DNA from: Granulosicoccus sp045106475
Lineage (GTDB): Bacteria; Pseudomonadota; Gammaproteobacteria; Granulosicoccales; Granulosicoccaceae
Length of the DNA: 64,000 nt
Direction: 5' to 3'
Assembly: GCA_045106475.1 (NCBI GenBank)
Contig: JBGCEO010000023.1
Coordinates: 62,001-126,000 of the forward strand
The position numbers were made by a program, and so were the translations under genes. Below the pieces are notes generated by a model that made no database searches, was not told where the DNA came from, and was given only the letters and a program-made list of their open reading frames with translations. Shown one piece after another: positions 18,981 through 27,329 of this stretch (position 1 is the stretch's first letter; every line of letters starts with the position of its first letter).

Positions 18981-19033
18981 ACAGCAATTATGCCATGAAC
19001 TTGTAATTTTATTCGAGTAGTATAAACTAAGCC

Positions 19034-20008
19034 ATGGCTAAATTTATGTCTCTAAGTATAATTCCGTTCAAAATCAGCGAATGGCGGACAAAATCGCAGC
19101 ATTTGTTAAAACTCGCTGCACTTTCGCTCCCTCTTTGCGCAGCCTTCTATTCCACCACGTCCATAGCGGCTGAAAAGCTACAAGTGGTTACCACCTTCAC
19201 CATTCTTGCGGATATGGCAAAGAACGTGGCTGGTGATGCTGCCGATGTTTTGTCGGTGACCAAACCCGGTGCTGAAATCCACAACTACCAGCCAACCCCG
19301 AAAGATATAGGGCGCACACGTGGGGCTGACCTTATCCTATGGAATGGTCTCAACCTGGAACTCTGGTTCGAAAAATTCCTGTCAAGACTAAGTGGCGTTG
19401 ACAGTGCGGTGCTAAGTGATGGCGTAGAACCGATGAGCATAAGTTCAGGCCCCTATGATGGCAAACCCAATCCACACGTCTGGATGAGCCCCAGTGACGC
19501 GCTCGTCTACATCGACAACATCAAAAAGGCGCTTGCAAAAGCAGATCCAGACAATGCGTCGATCTATGAAAAAAATGCCAGCGTCTATAAAGACAAGATA
19601 AGGGCACTAAGCGATCCGCTGCGTGAGAAAATCAGCAGATTGCCAGAAAACTCACGATGGTTGGCAAGTAGTGAAGGCGCGTTTAGCTACCTCGCCCGAG
19701 ACTTCGGATTAAAAGAGCTATTTCTATGGCCGATAAACGCTGACTCGCAAGGCACACCACAACAAGTGCGACAGTTAATCGATGGTATGAAACAAAACAA
19801 CGTGCCTGTCATATTCAGTGAAAGTACTGTGTCACCCAAACCCGCCCAACAGGTCGCCCGTGAAACCGGCGCGCATTATGGTGGTGTTCTCTACGTCGAC
19901 TCACTGAGCGCAAGTGACGGTCCTGTGCCTACCTACCTGGAATTACTGCAAGTAACAATAGAGACCGTGGTAGCCGGTATCGAAAAAGGCCTGGAGCTAC
20001 AGCAGTGA
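19034..20008 (+). CDS. sitA: Manganese(II) ABC transporter substrate-binding protein
   Basis: A 324-residue cluster A-I metal-binding lipoprotein/periplasmic protein with a long N-terminal signal region (cleavage plausible after the alanines near residue 46). The four expected ligands are His83 (EIHNYQP), His148 (NPHVWMSP), Glu214 (SSEGAFSYL) and Asp289 (YVDSLS). His-His-Glu-Asp is the Mn/Fe type (PsaA, SitA), in contrast to the three-His zinc type (ZnuA), and there is no His-rich loop. Its stop overlaps the ATPase start by 4 bp. The divergent mntR supports manganese. Confidence 0.88.
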   Translation: MAKFMSLSIIPFKISEWRTKSQHLLKLAALSLPLCAAFYSTTSIAAEKLQVVTTFTILADMAKNVAGDAADVLSVTKPGAEIHNYQPTPKDIGRTRGADLILWNGLNLELWFEKFLSRLSGVDSAVLSDGVEPMSISSGPYDGKPNPHVWMSPSDALVYIDNIKKALAKADPDNASIYEKNASVYKDKIRALSDPLREKISRLPENSRWLASSEGAFSYLARDFGLKELFLWPINADSQGTPQQVRQLIDGMKQNNVPVIFSESTVSPKPAQQVARETGAHYGGVLYVDSLSASDGPVPTYLELLQVTIETVVAGIEKGLELQQ

Positions 20009-20967
20009 AAGAGGGACCCAGCCCCATATCTGCTGACGTCTCACAACATACACAAGCAACGGATGCGAGCGCACTGCTGCAGGAACGTCGCGATCTGCGC
20101 GCACGACAAAACACGCAACCGGCTGGCAGTGGCATAAAGGCTTCAGGATTGAGCGTGGTCTATCGCAACGGCACGGTTGCACTGGCAGATGCCACATTTG
20201 ACATACCGACGTCCTCTATCTGCGCGTTGGTCGGGATTAACGGCTCCGGCAAATCCACGTTGTTCAAAGCCATCATGGGATTGGTTCCACTGGCTCGCGG
20301 TGAAGTATCAATTCTGGGTGAGTCAGCCGGTAAAACCCTGGCTCGCAATACTATCGCCTATGTTCCACAAAACGAAGAGGTTGATTGGAATTTCCCGGTC
20401 CTGGTTGAAGACGTTGTCATGATGGGTCGGTATGGCCATATGGGTTTTTTAAGGCGTGCATCTAAGCAGGACAAACTAAAAGTGCATGACGCATTAGAAC
20501 GCGTCAATATGATGGACTATCGGCACCGGCAAATTGGTGAGTTATCGGGCGGTCAGAAAAAACGGGTCTTCCTGGCAAGGGCACTGGCACAGGAAGGCAA
20601 AGTCATTTTGCTGGACGAACCCTTTACAGGTGTTGACGTCACCACCGAAGACGCCATCATTGAGTTATTAAAAAGTCTACGAGACGAAGGGCGTGTCATG
20701 TTGGTATCCACGCACAACCTCGGTAGTGTGCCGAATTTTTGCGATCAAGTTGTACTGGTAAATCGCCGGGTTCTGGATGCCGGCCCAACCGAAACCGTTT
20801 TTACCCAGCAAAATCTTCAGCAGGCCTTTGGCGGCACGCTGCGCTTTCATGTTCTGGGCAGTCGTGAGCTTCATGATGATGACGACCAGCGCCAGGTCAC
20901 AGTCATTTCTGATGATGAACGACCGTTCGTACTCTATGGCGATGGAGAATCTGAACAAGGTGATTGA
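20005..20967 (+). CDS. sitB: Manganese ABC transporter ATP-binding protein
   Basis: A 320-residue ABC ATPase with Walker A GINGSGKST, signature LSGGQKKR, Walker B VILLDEP and the switch His in STHN. It starts at a GTG (20005) overlapping the binding-protein stop as GTGA. A non-conserved N-terminal extension of about 50 residues and an acidic C-terminal tail (DDDDQ) flank the core domain. It would power the two membrane subunits that follow. Confidence 0.9.
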   Translation: MKEGPSPISADVSQHTQATDASALLQERRDLRARQNTQPAGSGIKASGLSVVYRNGTVALADATFDIPTSSICALVGINGSGKSTLFKAIMGLVPLARGEVSILGESAGKTLARNTIAYVPQNEEVDWNFPVLVEDVVMMGRYGHMGFLRRASKQDKLKVHDALERVNMMDYRHRQIGELSGGQKKRVFLARALAQEGKVILLDEPFTGVDVTTEDAIIELLKSLRDEGRVMLVSTHNLGSVPNFCDQVVLVNRRVLDAGPTETVFTQQNLQQAFGGTLRFHVLGSRELHDDDDQRQVTVISDDERPFVLYGDGESEQGD

Positions 20968-21853
20968 CGCTATGCTGGAGCCTTTTGGGTACGGCTATAT
21001 GGTAAATGCCATCTGGTGCAGCGCGTTGGTCGGCGTAATCTGCGCTTTCCTCAGTGCCTACCTTATGCTCAAAGGCTGGTCTCTGATAGGAGATGCCTTA
21101 TCTCACTCGGTTGTACCCGGTGTTGCGGGCGCCTATATGCTAGGTATTCCCTATTCAATGGGCGCATTTATATCAGGTGGCTTGGCAGCTGCCGCTATGT
21201 TGTTTATCTCGCAACACTCAGCCTTGCGTACAGATGCGATCATCGGCCTGATATTCACAGGCTTCTTTGGCCTCGGTTTGTTCATGGCTTCACTCTCGCC
21301 AACATCAGTCAACATCGAAACCATCGTTTTTGGCAACATCCTCGCTGTTACACCATTTGATGCTCTACAACTGGCTATCATCGGTTTCATTACGCTGATT
21401 TGCCTACTGGTTTTCTGGAAAGATTTTCTGGTGGTGTTTTTTGACGAAACACATGCACACTCCATTGGTCTGAAGACAGCACGGCTAAAAATCCTGTTCT
21501 TTACACTGCTCAGCGCATCCACAGTTGCCGCCTTGCAGACGGTCGGTGCCTTTCTGGTTATTGCGATGGTCGTTACCCCGGGGGCAACCGCCTATCTTCT
21601 AACTGACAGGTTCGATCGTCTTTTACAAATTAGCGTGGCACTGGGCATGCTAACGGCTGGCATTGGCGCTTACCTGAGCTACTTTCTGGATGGGGCCACT
21701 GGCGCTGTCATTGTATTGTTGCAAACCACAGTATTTCTAATGGCCTTCATCGCAGGACCCAAGCATGGAGTCTTGGCAAATCGCCGTCGTGCAACTCGGC
21801 GGTTGAGACAATACGAACTTCAAACTGCCAAAATGCGTGGGCAAGTTAAGTGA
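20936..21853 (+). CDS. sitC: Manganese ABC transporter permease 1
   Basis: A 305-residue ABC-3 family permease with about eight hydrophobic segments and the family motif LKGWSLIGDALSHSV near the N-terminus. The frame is open upstream to 20777 inside the ATPase gene, which is unlikely to be used. Candidate starts are ATG 20936 (used here; overlaps the ATPase end), ATG 20942, and ATG 20972, which has AAGGTG nine bases upstream and would leave a 4-bp gap. The next gene overlaps by 4 bp. Confidence 0.88.
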   Translation: MAMENLNKVIDAMLEPFGYGYMVNAIWCSALVGVICAFLSAYLMLKGWSLIGDALSHSVVPGVAGAYMLGIPYSMGAFISGGLAAAAMLFISQHSALRTDAIIGLIFTGFFGLGLFMASLSPTSVNIETIVFGNILAVTPFDALQLAIIGFITLICLLVFWKDFLVVFFDETHAHSIGLKTARLKILFFTLLSASTVAALQTVGAFLVIAMVVTPGATAYLLTDRFDRLLQISVALGMLTAGIGAYLSYFLDGATGAVIVLLQTTVFLMAFIAGPKHGVLANRRRATRRLRQYELQTAKMRGQVK

Positions 21854-22716
21854 ATTGGCTCATTGTGCTGTTTGAGCCTTTTACGTTCGATTTCATGCAA
21901 CAGGCACTGATCATTGCACTATTGGTATCGGTATCAGCTTCAGTCCTGTCTTGTCTATTGGTATTAAAAGGTTGGTCGCTTATGGGCGATGCCGTATCTC
22001 ATGCCGTGCTCCCCGGGCTTGTAATTGCGTATTTACTCAATATTCCTTATCTGATCGGCGCATTTGCAACAGGCATGCTTTGCGCACTATCAACAGGCTA
22101 CTTGACCGAAAACAGTCGTCTAAAAGAAGATACGGTCATGGGCGTTGTGTTTAGCGGACTATTCGCACTGGGCATTGCCCTGTTCACCAAACTGGATACT
22201 GGCCTACATCTACACATGGTGCTGTTTGGAGACATGCTTGGTGTCAATTGGATGGATATTCTGCTCACCGCCTCACTCACTGTTCCCGCATTTTTACTGG
22301 TGATCATCAAGCGCAGGGATTTGCTGGTGTTCGCTTTCGATCCGCAACACGCTCGCGTGGTTGGGATTAACACGAAAGTACTGCACTACGGACTGCTGGC
22401 CGTCCTGTCGCTGGTTATCGTAGCCGCCATAAAAGCCGTTGGCATTATTCTGGTGATTGCCGTGCTGATAGCGCCCGGCGCAATCAGTTTCCAGTTGACC
22501 AATCGCTTTGAAAACATGATGTGGTTTTCTATTGCCATAGCAATTGGCTCCACGGTGGCAGGAATCACTCTCAGCTACCATATCGATAGCGCGCCAGCCC
22601 CCACCATAGTGGTACTGATGAGCGTGATTTTTATTCTGGTCTTTTTGTTCGCCCCACAGCGTGGACTACTCAGAAACGTAGATAATCGAGAACAGGACCT
22701 AAGAATACCCGAGTAA
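21850..22716 (+). CDS. sitD: Manganese ABC transporter permease 2
   Basis: A 288-residue ABC-3 permease homologous to the preceding one (motif LKGWSLMGDAVSHAV). The GTG start at 21850 overlaps the previous stop (GTGA). The order binding protein, ATPase, permease, permease matches sitABCD/yfeABCD. The two permeases would form a heterodimer in the inner membrane. Confidence 0.9.
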   Translation: MNWLIVLFEPFTFDFMQQALIIALLVSVSASVLSCLLVLKGWSLMGDAVSHAVLPGLVIAYLLNIPYLIGAFATGMLCALSTGYLTENSRLKEDTVMGVVFSGLFALGIALFTKLDTGLHLHMVLFGDMLGVNWMDILLTASLTVPAFLLVIIKRRDLLVFAFDPQHARVVGINTKVLHYGLLAVLSLVIVAAIKAVGIILVIAVLIAPGAISFQLTNRFENMMWFSIAIAIGSTVAGITLSYHIDSAPAPTIVVLMSVIFILVFLFAPQRGLLRNVDNREQDLRIPE

Positions 22717-22722
22717 ATTACT

Positions 22723-22734
22723 AGGATATATCCT
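22723..22734. repeat. 12-bp perfect palindrome after the sit operon
   Basis: AGGATATATCCT is a perfect 12-bp palindrome starting 6 bp after the last manganese-transporter gene and 21 bp before a Fur-box-like element. It may be an operator or part of the promoter of the iron transporter. No T-run follows, so a terminator is unlikely. Confidence 0.3.
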
Positions 22735-22752
22735 TAGAAAATTTGTGGTTGT

Positions 22753-22773
22753 TAATAAGAATGATTCGTATTA
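22753..22773. promoter_or_regulatory. Fur-box-like palindrome upstream of iron transporter
   Basis: A 21-bp inverted repeat has left arm TAATAAGAAT, a central G and right arm ATTCGTATTA. Nine of ten arm positions pair. The GAAT-G-ATTC core and A/T-rich arms resemble the 19-bp Fur consensus. It ends 38 bp before the chosen start of an iron(III)-binding protein gene, which is where a Fur operator is expected. Confidence 0.6.
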
Positions 22774-22811
22774 CGCTCTGCAACAACAAACTACCTAGGA
22801 AAAGTACCGTC

Positions 22812-23858
22812 ATGCCCTCGACGTGTTCAGCAAAAATCCCTTTCATTCGCGCAGCGATGTCTTCGGCACTTGCATTGGGTCTACTGATTACGACGCACAC
22901 CATTGCGGCGGCCGATGAGGTTAATGTCTACTCCTATCGCCAGCCATTTCTGACCGATCCTATATTCGACGCATTCACTGAAGAAACAGGCATAAAGATC
23001 AATACGGTATTTGCCAAGAGTGGACTGATAGAGCGGCTTGCGAATGAAGGCGCCAACAGCCCCGCCGATCTTGTTCTGGTTGCAAATGTGGGTAACCTGG
23101 ATGCAGCGGTCAAGGCAGGCGTAACGCAAGCCGTAGAAAGCAAGGTACTCACTAGCAACATCCCTGAGAGTTTTCGCGATCAATCAGGACACTGGTTTGG
23201 GCTCACCTCGCGAGGCAGGATAATCGTCACCTCCAAAGAACGGGTTGCACCAGGACTCATCGAAACCTATGGTGATTTAGCCAAACCAGAGCTTAAGGGA
23301 CGAATATGCACACGCAGCGGTAAGCACGGTTATATGGTCGAACTAATCGCTTCGATCATTGCTCACGAAGGAGAAACAGCTACCCAAACCTGGCTTGAAG
23401 GTGTGAAGGCCAACCTTGCGCGCAAACCGCAGGGCAATGATCGCGCACAAGTGAAGGCAATTTCTCAAGGAGAATGCGACGTTGCTATTATCAATACCTA
23501 CTATATGGGTGCAATGATGAGCGATGCTGAACAGCAGGCCTGGGCCGAAGCCGTTAACGTTGTATTCCCCAATCAGGATGATCGCGGTACGCATATGAAC
23601 ATCAGTGGTGTACTGCTCAGCAAGGCATCCCCTAATCGCGACAATGCAATCAAACTGTTAGAGTATCTTGCCTCGAACAAAGCCCAGTCAATGTATGCCG
23701 AAAACAACCACGAGTATCCCATCAAAACCGATGTGCCCGCCTCTGAGCTGGTCAGCAGTTGGGGTGCGTTTAAAATTGACGAACTTTCACTGAGCCAAAT
23801 AGCCACCCACCGTGCACAGGCCAGCCGTATGGTTGATGCCGTAGACTATGACGGATAA
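22812..23858 (+). CDS. Iron(III) ABC transporter substrate-binding protein (FbpA/FutA-like)
   Basis: A periplasmic ferric-binding protein of 348 aa from the ATG at 22812. The signal peptide runs to about residue 35 (ALGLLITTHTIAAA), and the mature protein starts DEVNVYSYRQPFL. The paired tyrosines in NTYYMGAM match the iron-coordinating Tyr pair of FbpA-type proteins. The frame is open to a GTG at 22743, but that overlaps the Fur-like palindrome, so 22812 is preferred. It overlaps the permease gene by 11 bp. No ATPase gene accompanies the pair in this window. Confidence 0.88.
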   Translation: MPSTCSAKIPFIRAAMSSALALGLLITTHTIAAADEVNVYSYRQPFLTDPIFDAFTEETGIKINTVFAKSGLIERLANEGANSPADLVLVANVGNLDAAVKAGVTQAVESKVLTSNIPESFRDQSGHWFGLTSRGRIIVTSKERVAPGLIETYGDLAKPELKGRICTRSGKHGYMVELIASIIAHEGETATQTWLEGVKANLARKPQGNDRAQVKAISQGECDVAIINTYYMGAMMSDAEQQAWAEAVNVVFPNQDDRGTHMNISGVLLSKASPNRDNAIKLLEYLASNKAQSMYAENNHEYPIKTDVPASELVSSWGAFKIDELSLSQIATHRAQASRMVDAVDYDG

Positions 23859-25854
23859 GGAAAGCACAGATAATACAAGCCTGGGTAGTTCTGGAAAAAC
23901 GCCGGCAGTACCCAGGCTACCCAAACTGGGCGGTACCGTCACGGGGCGAGTCAAGACTCGATGGGGTTCCTCTGCGGCGTATCAATCGGCAACACCCAGC
24001 GCTGTTAGCTGGCCCGGCGGAAAACTCGATTCTGCGCCTGCGCAAATCAACGCTCGGTTTGGACCTTTAAAAAACACCGCAGTTCATTCGTCACGACTGG
24101 ATGAAAGCGCACCCGCAATCCAGTATCGCAGGCGTTTACCGGAATCCCGGCAACACGTATCCACAGCTATTCGTGTTCGACAGAACTTAAGTCGCTGGTC
24201 ATTAGCGGCAATACTAGTGGCTCTGCTCGTATGCCTACCCGTTTTGTCTGTCATCTGGCTTGCTTTTAATCCAGATGAAAACATCTGGCCCCACCTGCTT
24301 GATACAGTACTGGCTAGTTACATACTTAATACACTGGGTTTGATGCTGGGTGTTGCCGTCGGTACATTACTAATAGGAATCAGCTCAGCCTGGTTAGTAA
24401 CCCACTATGAATTCCCCTATCGCTCAATTCTAAATTGGGCATTGTTACTGCCTTTTGCAGTACCTGCTTATGTCATCGCATACATATACACCGACCTACT
24501 GGAATTTGCGGGTCCAGTGCAAAGCACGCTACGCAGCCTATTTGGTTGGAAGCTTGCCAGCGATTACTGGTTCCCGAGTATTAGATCACTAGCAGGCGCC
24601 ACCATCATGATGGTGCTTGTGCTCTATCCCTACGTCTATTTGCTCGCACGCGCAGCGTTTCTGGAACAATCAGCTTCCGTGCTTGAAGCAGCCCAATTAC
24701 TAAGTGGTCAACGCCGCAGCCGTTTCTTTAAGGTAGCCTTACCCATGGCTCGCCCTGCCATTGCGGTTGGACTTGCCATGGCATTGATGGAAACGCTGAA
24801 TGATTTTGGCACGGTAGATTACTTTGCGGTCCGTACCCTCACAGCTGGTCTGTATGATGTCTGGTTGGGCATGAACAATCTCGGCGGAGGTGCTCAAATA
24901 GCATCGCTGCTTCTTGTGTTCGTCATGATTCTTATTGGGCTGGAAAAAACAAGCAGACGACACCGTGAAAATTTTCAACCCTCCGCTACCCGATACAAGG
25001 GTGTCGCCCGTGTACGTTTAACAGGAGTGAAAGGCACCTTTGCGTGTATCACATGCCTGGCACCCGTGGTATTTGGTTTTTTGATTCCAGCATGGATACT
25101 ACTTCGTTACTCTATTCAGTATTTCGATCAATCATGGAATGCAGATTTTCGACTCATTGCTTTCAATTCAGCGAGCCTGTCAGCGATTGCAGCAATCAGC
25201 GCAGTTGCCATAGGCATATTGCTTAGCTACAGCCAGCGCTTACATGCGGGCCGACTCTTGAACACCAGCGTCAACATCGCCAGCATGGGTTATGCAATAC
25301 CCGGAGCTGTTTTAGCAATAGGGGTGATCATACCCTTTGCCGCTATAGATAACGGCTTGGATGCGATTATGCGTCGGCATTTCGATATCTCAACCGGTTT
25401 GCTACTAAGCGGGACCGTATTCGCGCTGGTTTTTGCCTACACAGTGCGATTTCTTGCGGTTGCATATGGCTCAGTTAATTCAAGTATGAAGAAAATTAGT
25501 CCTCATATGGATGATGCAGCGCGATCTTTAGGGCATTCATCAGCCACCATACTAACGCGTATCCATTTGCCGTTAATGAAAAGCGGTGTATTGACAGCAG
25601 CATTGGTTGTGTTTGTGGATTGCATGAAAGAGCTTCCAGCTACTTTGGTCCTTAGACCCTTTAACTTTGATACGCTTGCCACTCATGTGTATCAATTCGC
25701 CTCTGACGAGATGATTGGTGAGGCAGCGCTTGGTTCATTGTTTATAGTCCTTGTAGGATTAGCACCTGTGATCTTGTTGACAGCAACCATAGATCGATCA
25801 CGTGAACTCAAAACAGTAGATTCAACATTGTCAAAACAATTGTTAGCTCGCTGA
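23848..25854 (+). CDS. Iron(III) ABC transporter permease, two fused membrane domains, N-terminal extension
   Basis: A 668-residue FbpB-type permease with two homologous membrane halves of about six segments each (roughly residues 115-350 and 395-655). Each half has an EAA-loop-like region; the first includes EAAQLLSGQRRSRFFKVALP and the second DAARSLGHSS. FbpB proteins are usually about 520-560 aa. The extra length is a soluble N-terminal region of about 110 residues, rich in Ser/Pro/Gly/Arg, with no recognisable domain. The start overlaps the binding-protein gene. The matching ATPase (FbpC) is absent here and must be encoded elsewhere. Confidence 0.87.
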   Translation: MTDKESTDNTSLGSSGKTPAVPRLPKLGGTVTGRVKTRWGSSAAYQSATPSAVSWPGGKLDSAPAQINARFGPLKNTAVHSSRLDESAPAIQYRRRLPESRQHVSTAIRVRQNLSRWSLAAILVALLVCLPVLSVIWLAFNPDENIWPHLLDTVLASYILNTLGLMLGVAVGTLLIGISSAWLVTHYEFPYRSILNWALLLPFAVPAYVIAYIYTDLLEFAGPVQSTLRSLFGWKLASDYWFPSIRSLAGATIMMVLVLYPYVYLLARAAFLEQSASVLEAAQLLSGQRRSRFFKVALPMARPAIAVGLAMALMETLNDFGTVDYFAVRTLTAGLYDVWLGMNNLGGGAQIASLLLVFVMILIGLEKTSRRHRENFQPSATRYKGVARVRLTGVKGTFACITCLAPVVFGFLIPAWILLRYSIQYFDQSWNADFRLIAFNSASLSAIAAISAVAIGILLSYSQRLHAGRLLNTSVNIASMGYAIPGAVLAIGVIIPFAAIDNGLDAIMRRHFDISTGLLLSGTVFALVFAYTVRFLAVAYGSVNSSMKKISPHMDDAARSLGHSSATILTRIHLPLMKSGVLTAALVVFVDCMKELPATLVLRPFNFDTLATHVYQFASDEMIGEAALGSLFIVLVGLAPVILLTATIDRSRELKTVDSTLSKQLLAR

Positions 25855-25988
25855 GATTCTTCATAGAATACCAATCCAAGGCGTATTGCTCCCCTTACGG
25901 TTAGCGCATTAAACTCTTATCGTTAGTATACGAAAGGATCCAATCAATCAAACAGCGACATAGTTAAATGTCAATCTGCTGTTGGTAT

Positions 25989-26025
25989 AGATTTGATAGG
26001 TATAGCGATAATCAATATCAAATCT
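25989..26025. promoter_or_regulatory. 10-bp inverted repeat upstream of the LacI/LuxR hybrid regulator
   Basis: AGATTTGATA (25989-25998) and TATCAAATCT (26016-26025) are perfect reverse complements separated by 17 bp. They lie in the AT-rich 219-bp gap before the hybrid regulator gene, about 50 bp upstream of its first ATG. It could be an autoregulatory operator or an RNA hairpin in the leader. The rest of the 25855-26073 gap shows only promoter-like AT-rich sequence. Confidence 0.4.
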
Positions 26026-26073
26026 TCTAGTCAGTAAATCTGCGTATAGGCATTTTTCGTATATTCTAATACT

Positions 26074-27327
26074 ATGAATTTGTATTGGACGAGTACGTCC
26101 ATGGGAAGATTGTGTCGGCGAGATGGATCTCGTAATTGTTTTTTGCTCATTTCCCATCAAAACGCAGGCATCAGAAGCATGCTAAAAAAACGTGAAAGGT
26201 TGTTTTCGCAAAACCTATTAAAACCTGTTAGTCCTGTTAATAGAGAACAGACCCGACAACAAGGTCCGGCTTATAAAATCGGTATAGTCACTAATACCTT
26301 CCAATCTGGCTACCATGGCCGTCTAGTAGACAGCGCTGTCAAACAACTCAACAGTTTGGGTCATTGCGAAATCGTACAATCCAACTCCAGATCACGCGAG
26401 GGAGAACTGGCAGCCTGGGAATCTCTTTTGAGTGTGAGTTGTGACGGTGTCATTTTGCACACTGACAGGATATCTGACAACGAACTCAACAATCTAATGG
26501 CGCAGCAAGCGAATTCAGTACTCATGAATCGCCGCCTCAAGAGTTTCGAAACACGCAGCGTCTACTTTGATAACGAAAAAGGCGGTGCACTGGCAGCCTC
26601 GCATCTGCTCGACCTTGGTCATCGAAGCGTTGCAATGGTCACAGGCCCGAGCAGTTTCTTTGAAGTTGCGGACAGGAGCAAAGGCTTCAAAGACCAACTC
26701 GCTGCGCATTCGAGCGAAGCTAAGGTGGCAATTGAAATTGAAAGTGACTTTACGGCTGAAGGGGGTGCGTTGGCAATGGACAATCTCACCACACTGGAAG
26801 AACACGTGACCGCCGTTTTTTTCCAAAACGATGCTATGGCTATTGGCGCGATGGATTGGTGCAGAAGACATGGCATTCGAGTACCCGAAGATATGTCAAT
26901 AATCGGGTTCGATGATGTACCAGAGTGTCTCTATTCAAGCCCTCAACTTAGTTCTATAAGGCAACCACTGGCGCAGATAGGCAGGGCCTCTGTTGTACGC
27001 CTGTTAAACTTACTAGGTAGCCCAGACTCATCCGAAGACATTCAGAACTCACAATGTTTTCTTCCACAATTGGCTAGCCGTTCTTCCGTTGCCAAATTGA
27101 CTGACGATCACACTAACCATCAGACAAAAAGCTCGACCTTGAGCATAAGAGAACGAAGCTGCATCTACTGGGCCGCCCGGGGTAAAACATCTTGGGAGAT
27201 TTCTTTGATTCTTAATCTTGCAGAGAGCACCGTTGTTTTTTATCTTCGCAACGCCGGAAAAAAACTACGAACGGTCAATCGCACACATACCGTTGCCGCA
27301 GCTATTAAACTAGGGGTAATCTCATAA
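26074..27327 (+). CDS. Hybrid regulator: LacI-type sugar-binding domain with C-terminal LuxR-type HTH
   Basis: A 417-residue protein of unusual architecture. Residues about 66-330 read as a LacI/GalR effector-binding domain (YKIGIVTNTF, DGVILHTD, DLGHRSVAMVTGP, FFQNDAMAIGAMDWC, SIIGFDDVP, SSIRQPLAQIG). Residues 356-417 are a LuxR/GerE HTH (LSIRERSCIYWAARGKTSWE, then STVVFYLRNAGKKL and AIKLGVIS), closest to the autoinducer-binding LuxR subgroup. The N-terminal 65 residues contain no LacI-type HTH. An alternative start is ATG 26179 (Met36). It is convergent with the inositol operon by 2 bp, so sensing a sugar or cyclitol is plausible but inferred. Confidence 0.85.
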   Translation: MNLYWTSTSMGRLCRRDGSRNCFLLISHQNAGIRSMLKKRERLFSQNLLKPVSPVNREQTRQQGPAYKIGIVTNTFQSGYHGRLVDSAVKQLNSLGHCEIVQSNSRSREGELAAWESLLSVSCDGVILHTDRISDNELNNLMAQQANSVLMNRRLKSFETRSVYFDNEKGGALAASHLLDLGHRSVAMVTGPSSFFEVADRSKGFKDQLAAHSSEAKVAIEIESDFTAEGGALAMDNLTTLEEHVTAVFFQNDAMAIGAMDWCRRHGIRVPEDMSIIGFDDVPECLYSSPQLSSIRQPLAQIGRASVVRLLNLLGSPDSSEDIQNSQCFLPQLASRSSVAKLTDDHTNHQTKSSTLSIRERSCIYWAARGKTSWEISLILNLAESTVVFYLRNAGKKLRTVNRTHTVAAAIKLGVIS

Positions 27328-27329
27328 AT

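Noticed and set aside
20105..20125. GCAACCGGCTGGC, similar to the LacI operator
   Set aside because: Inside the manganese ATPase coding region and not palindromic.
25856..25869. ATTCT-TCAT-AGAAT stem just after the iron permease
   Set aside because: Only five weak pairs with no T-run.
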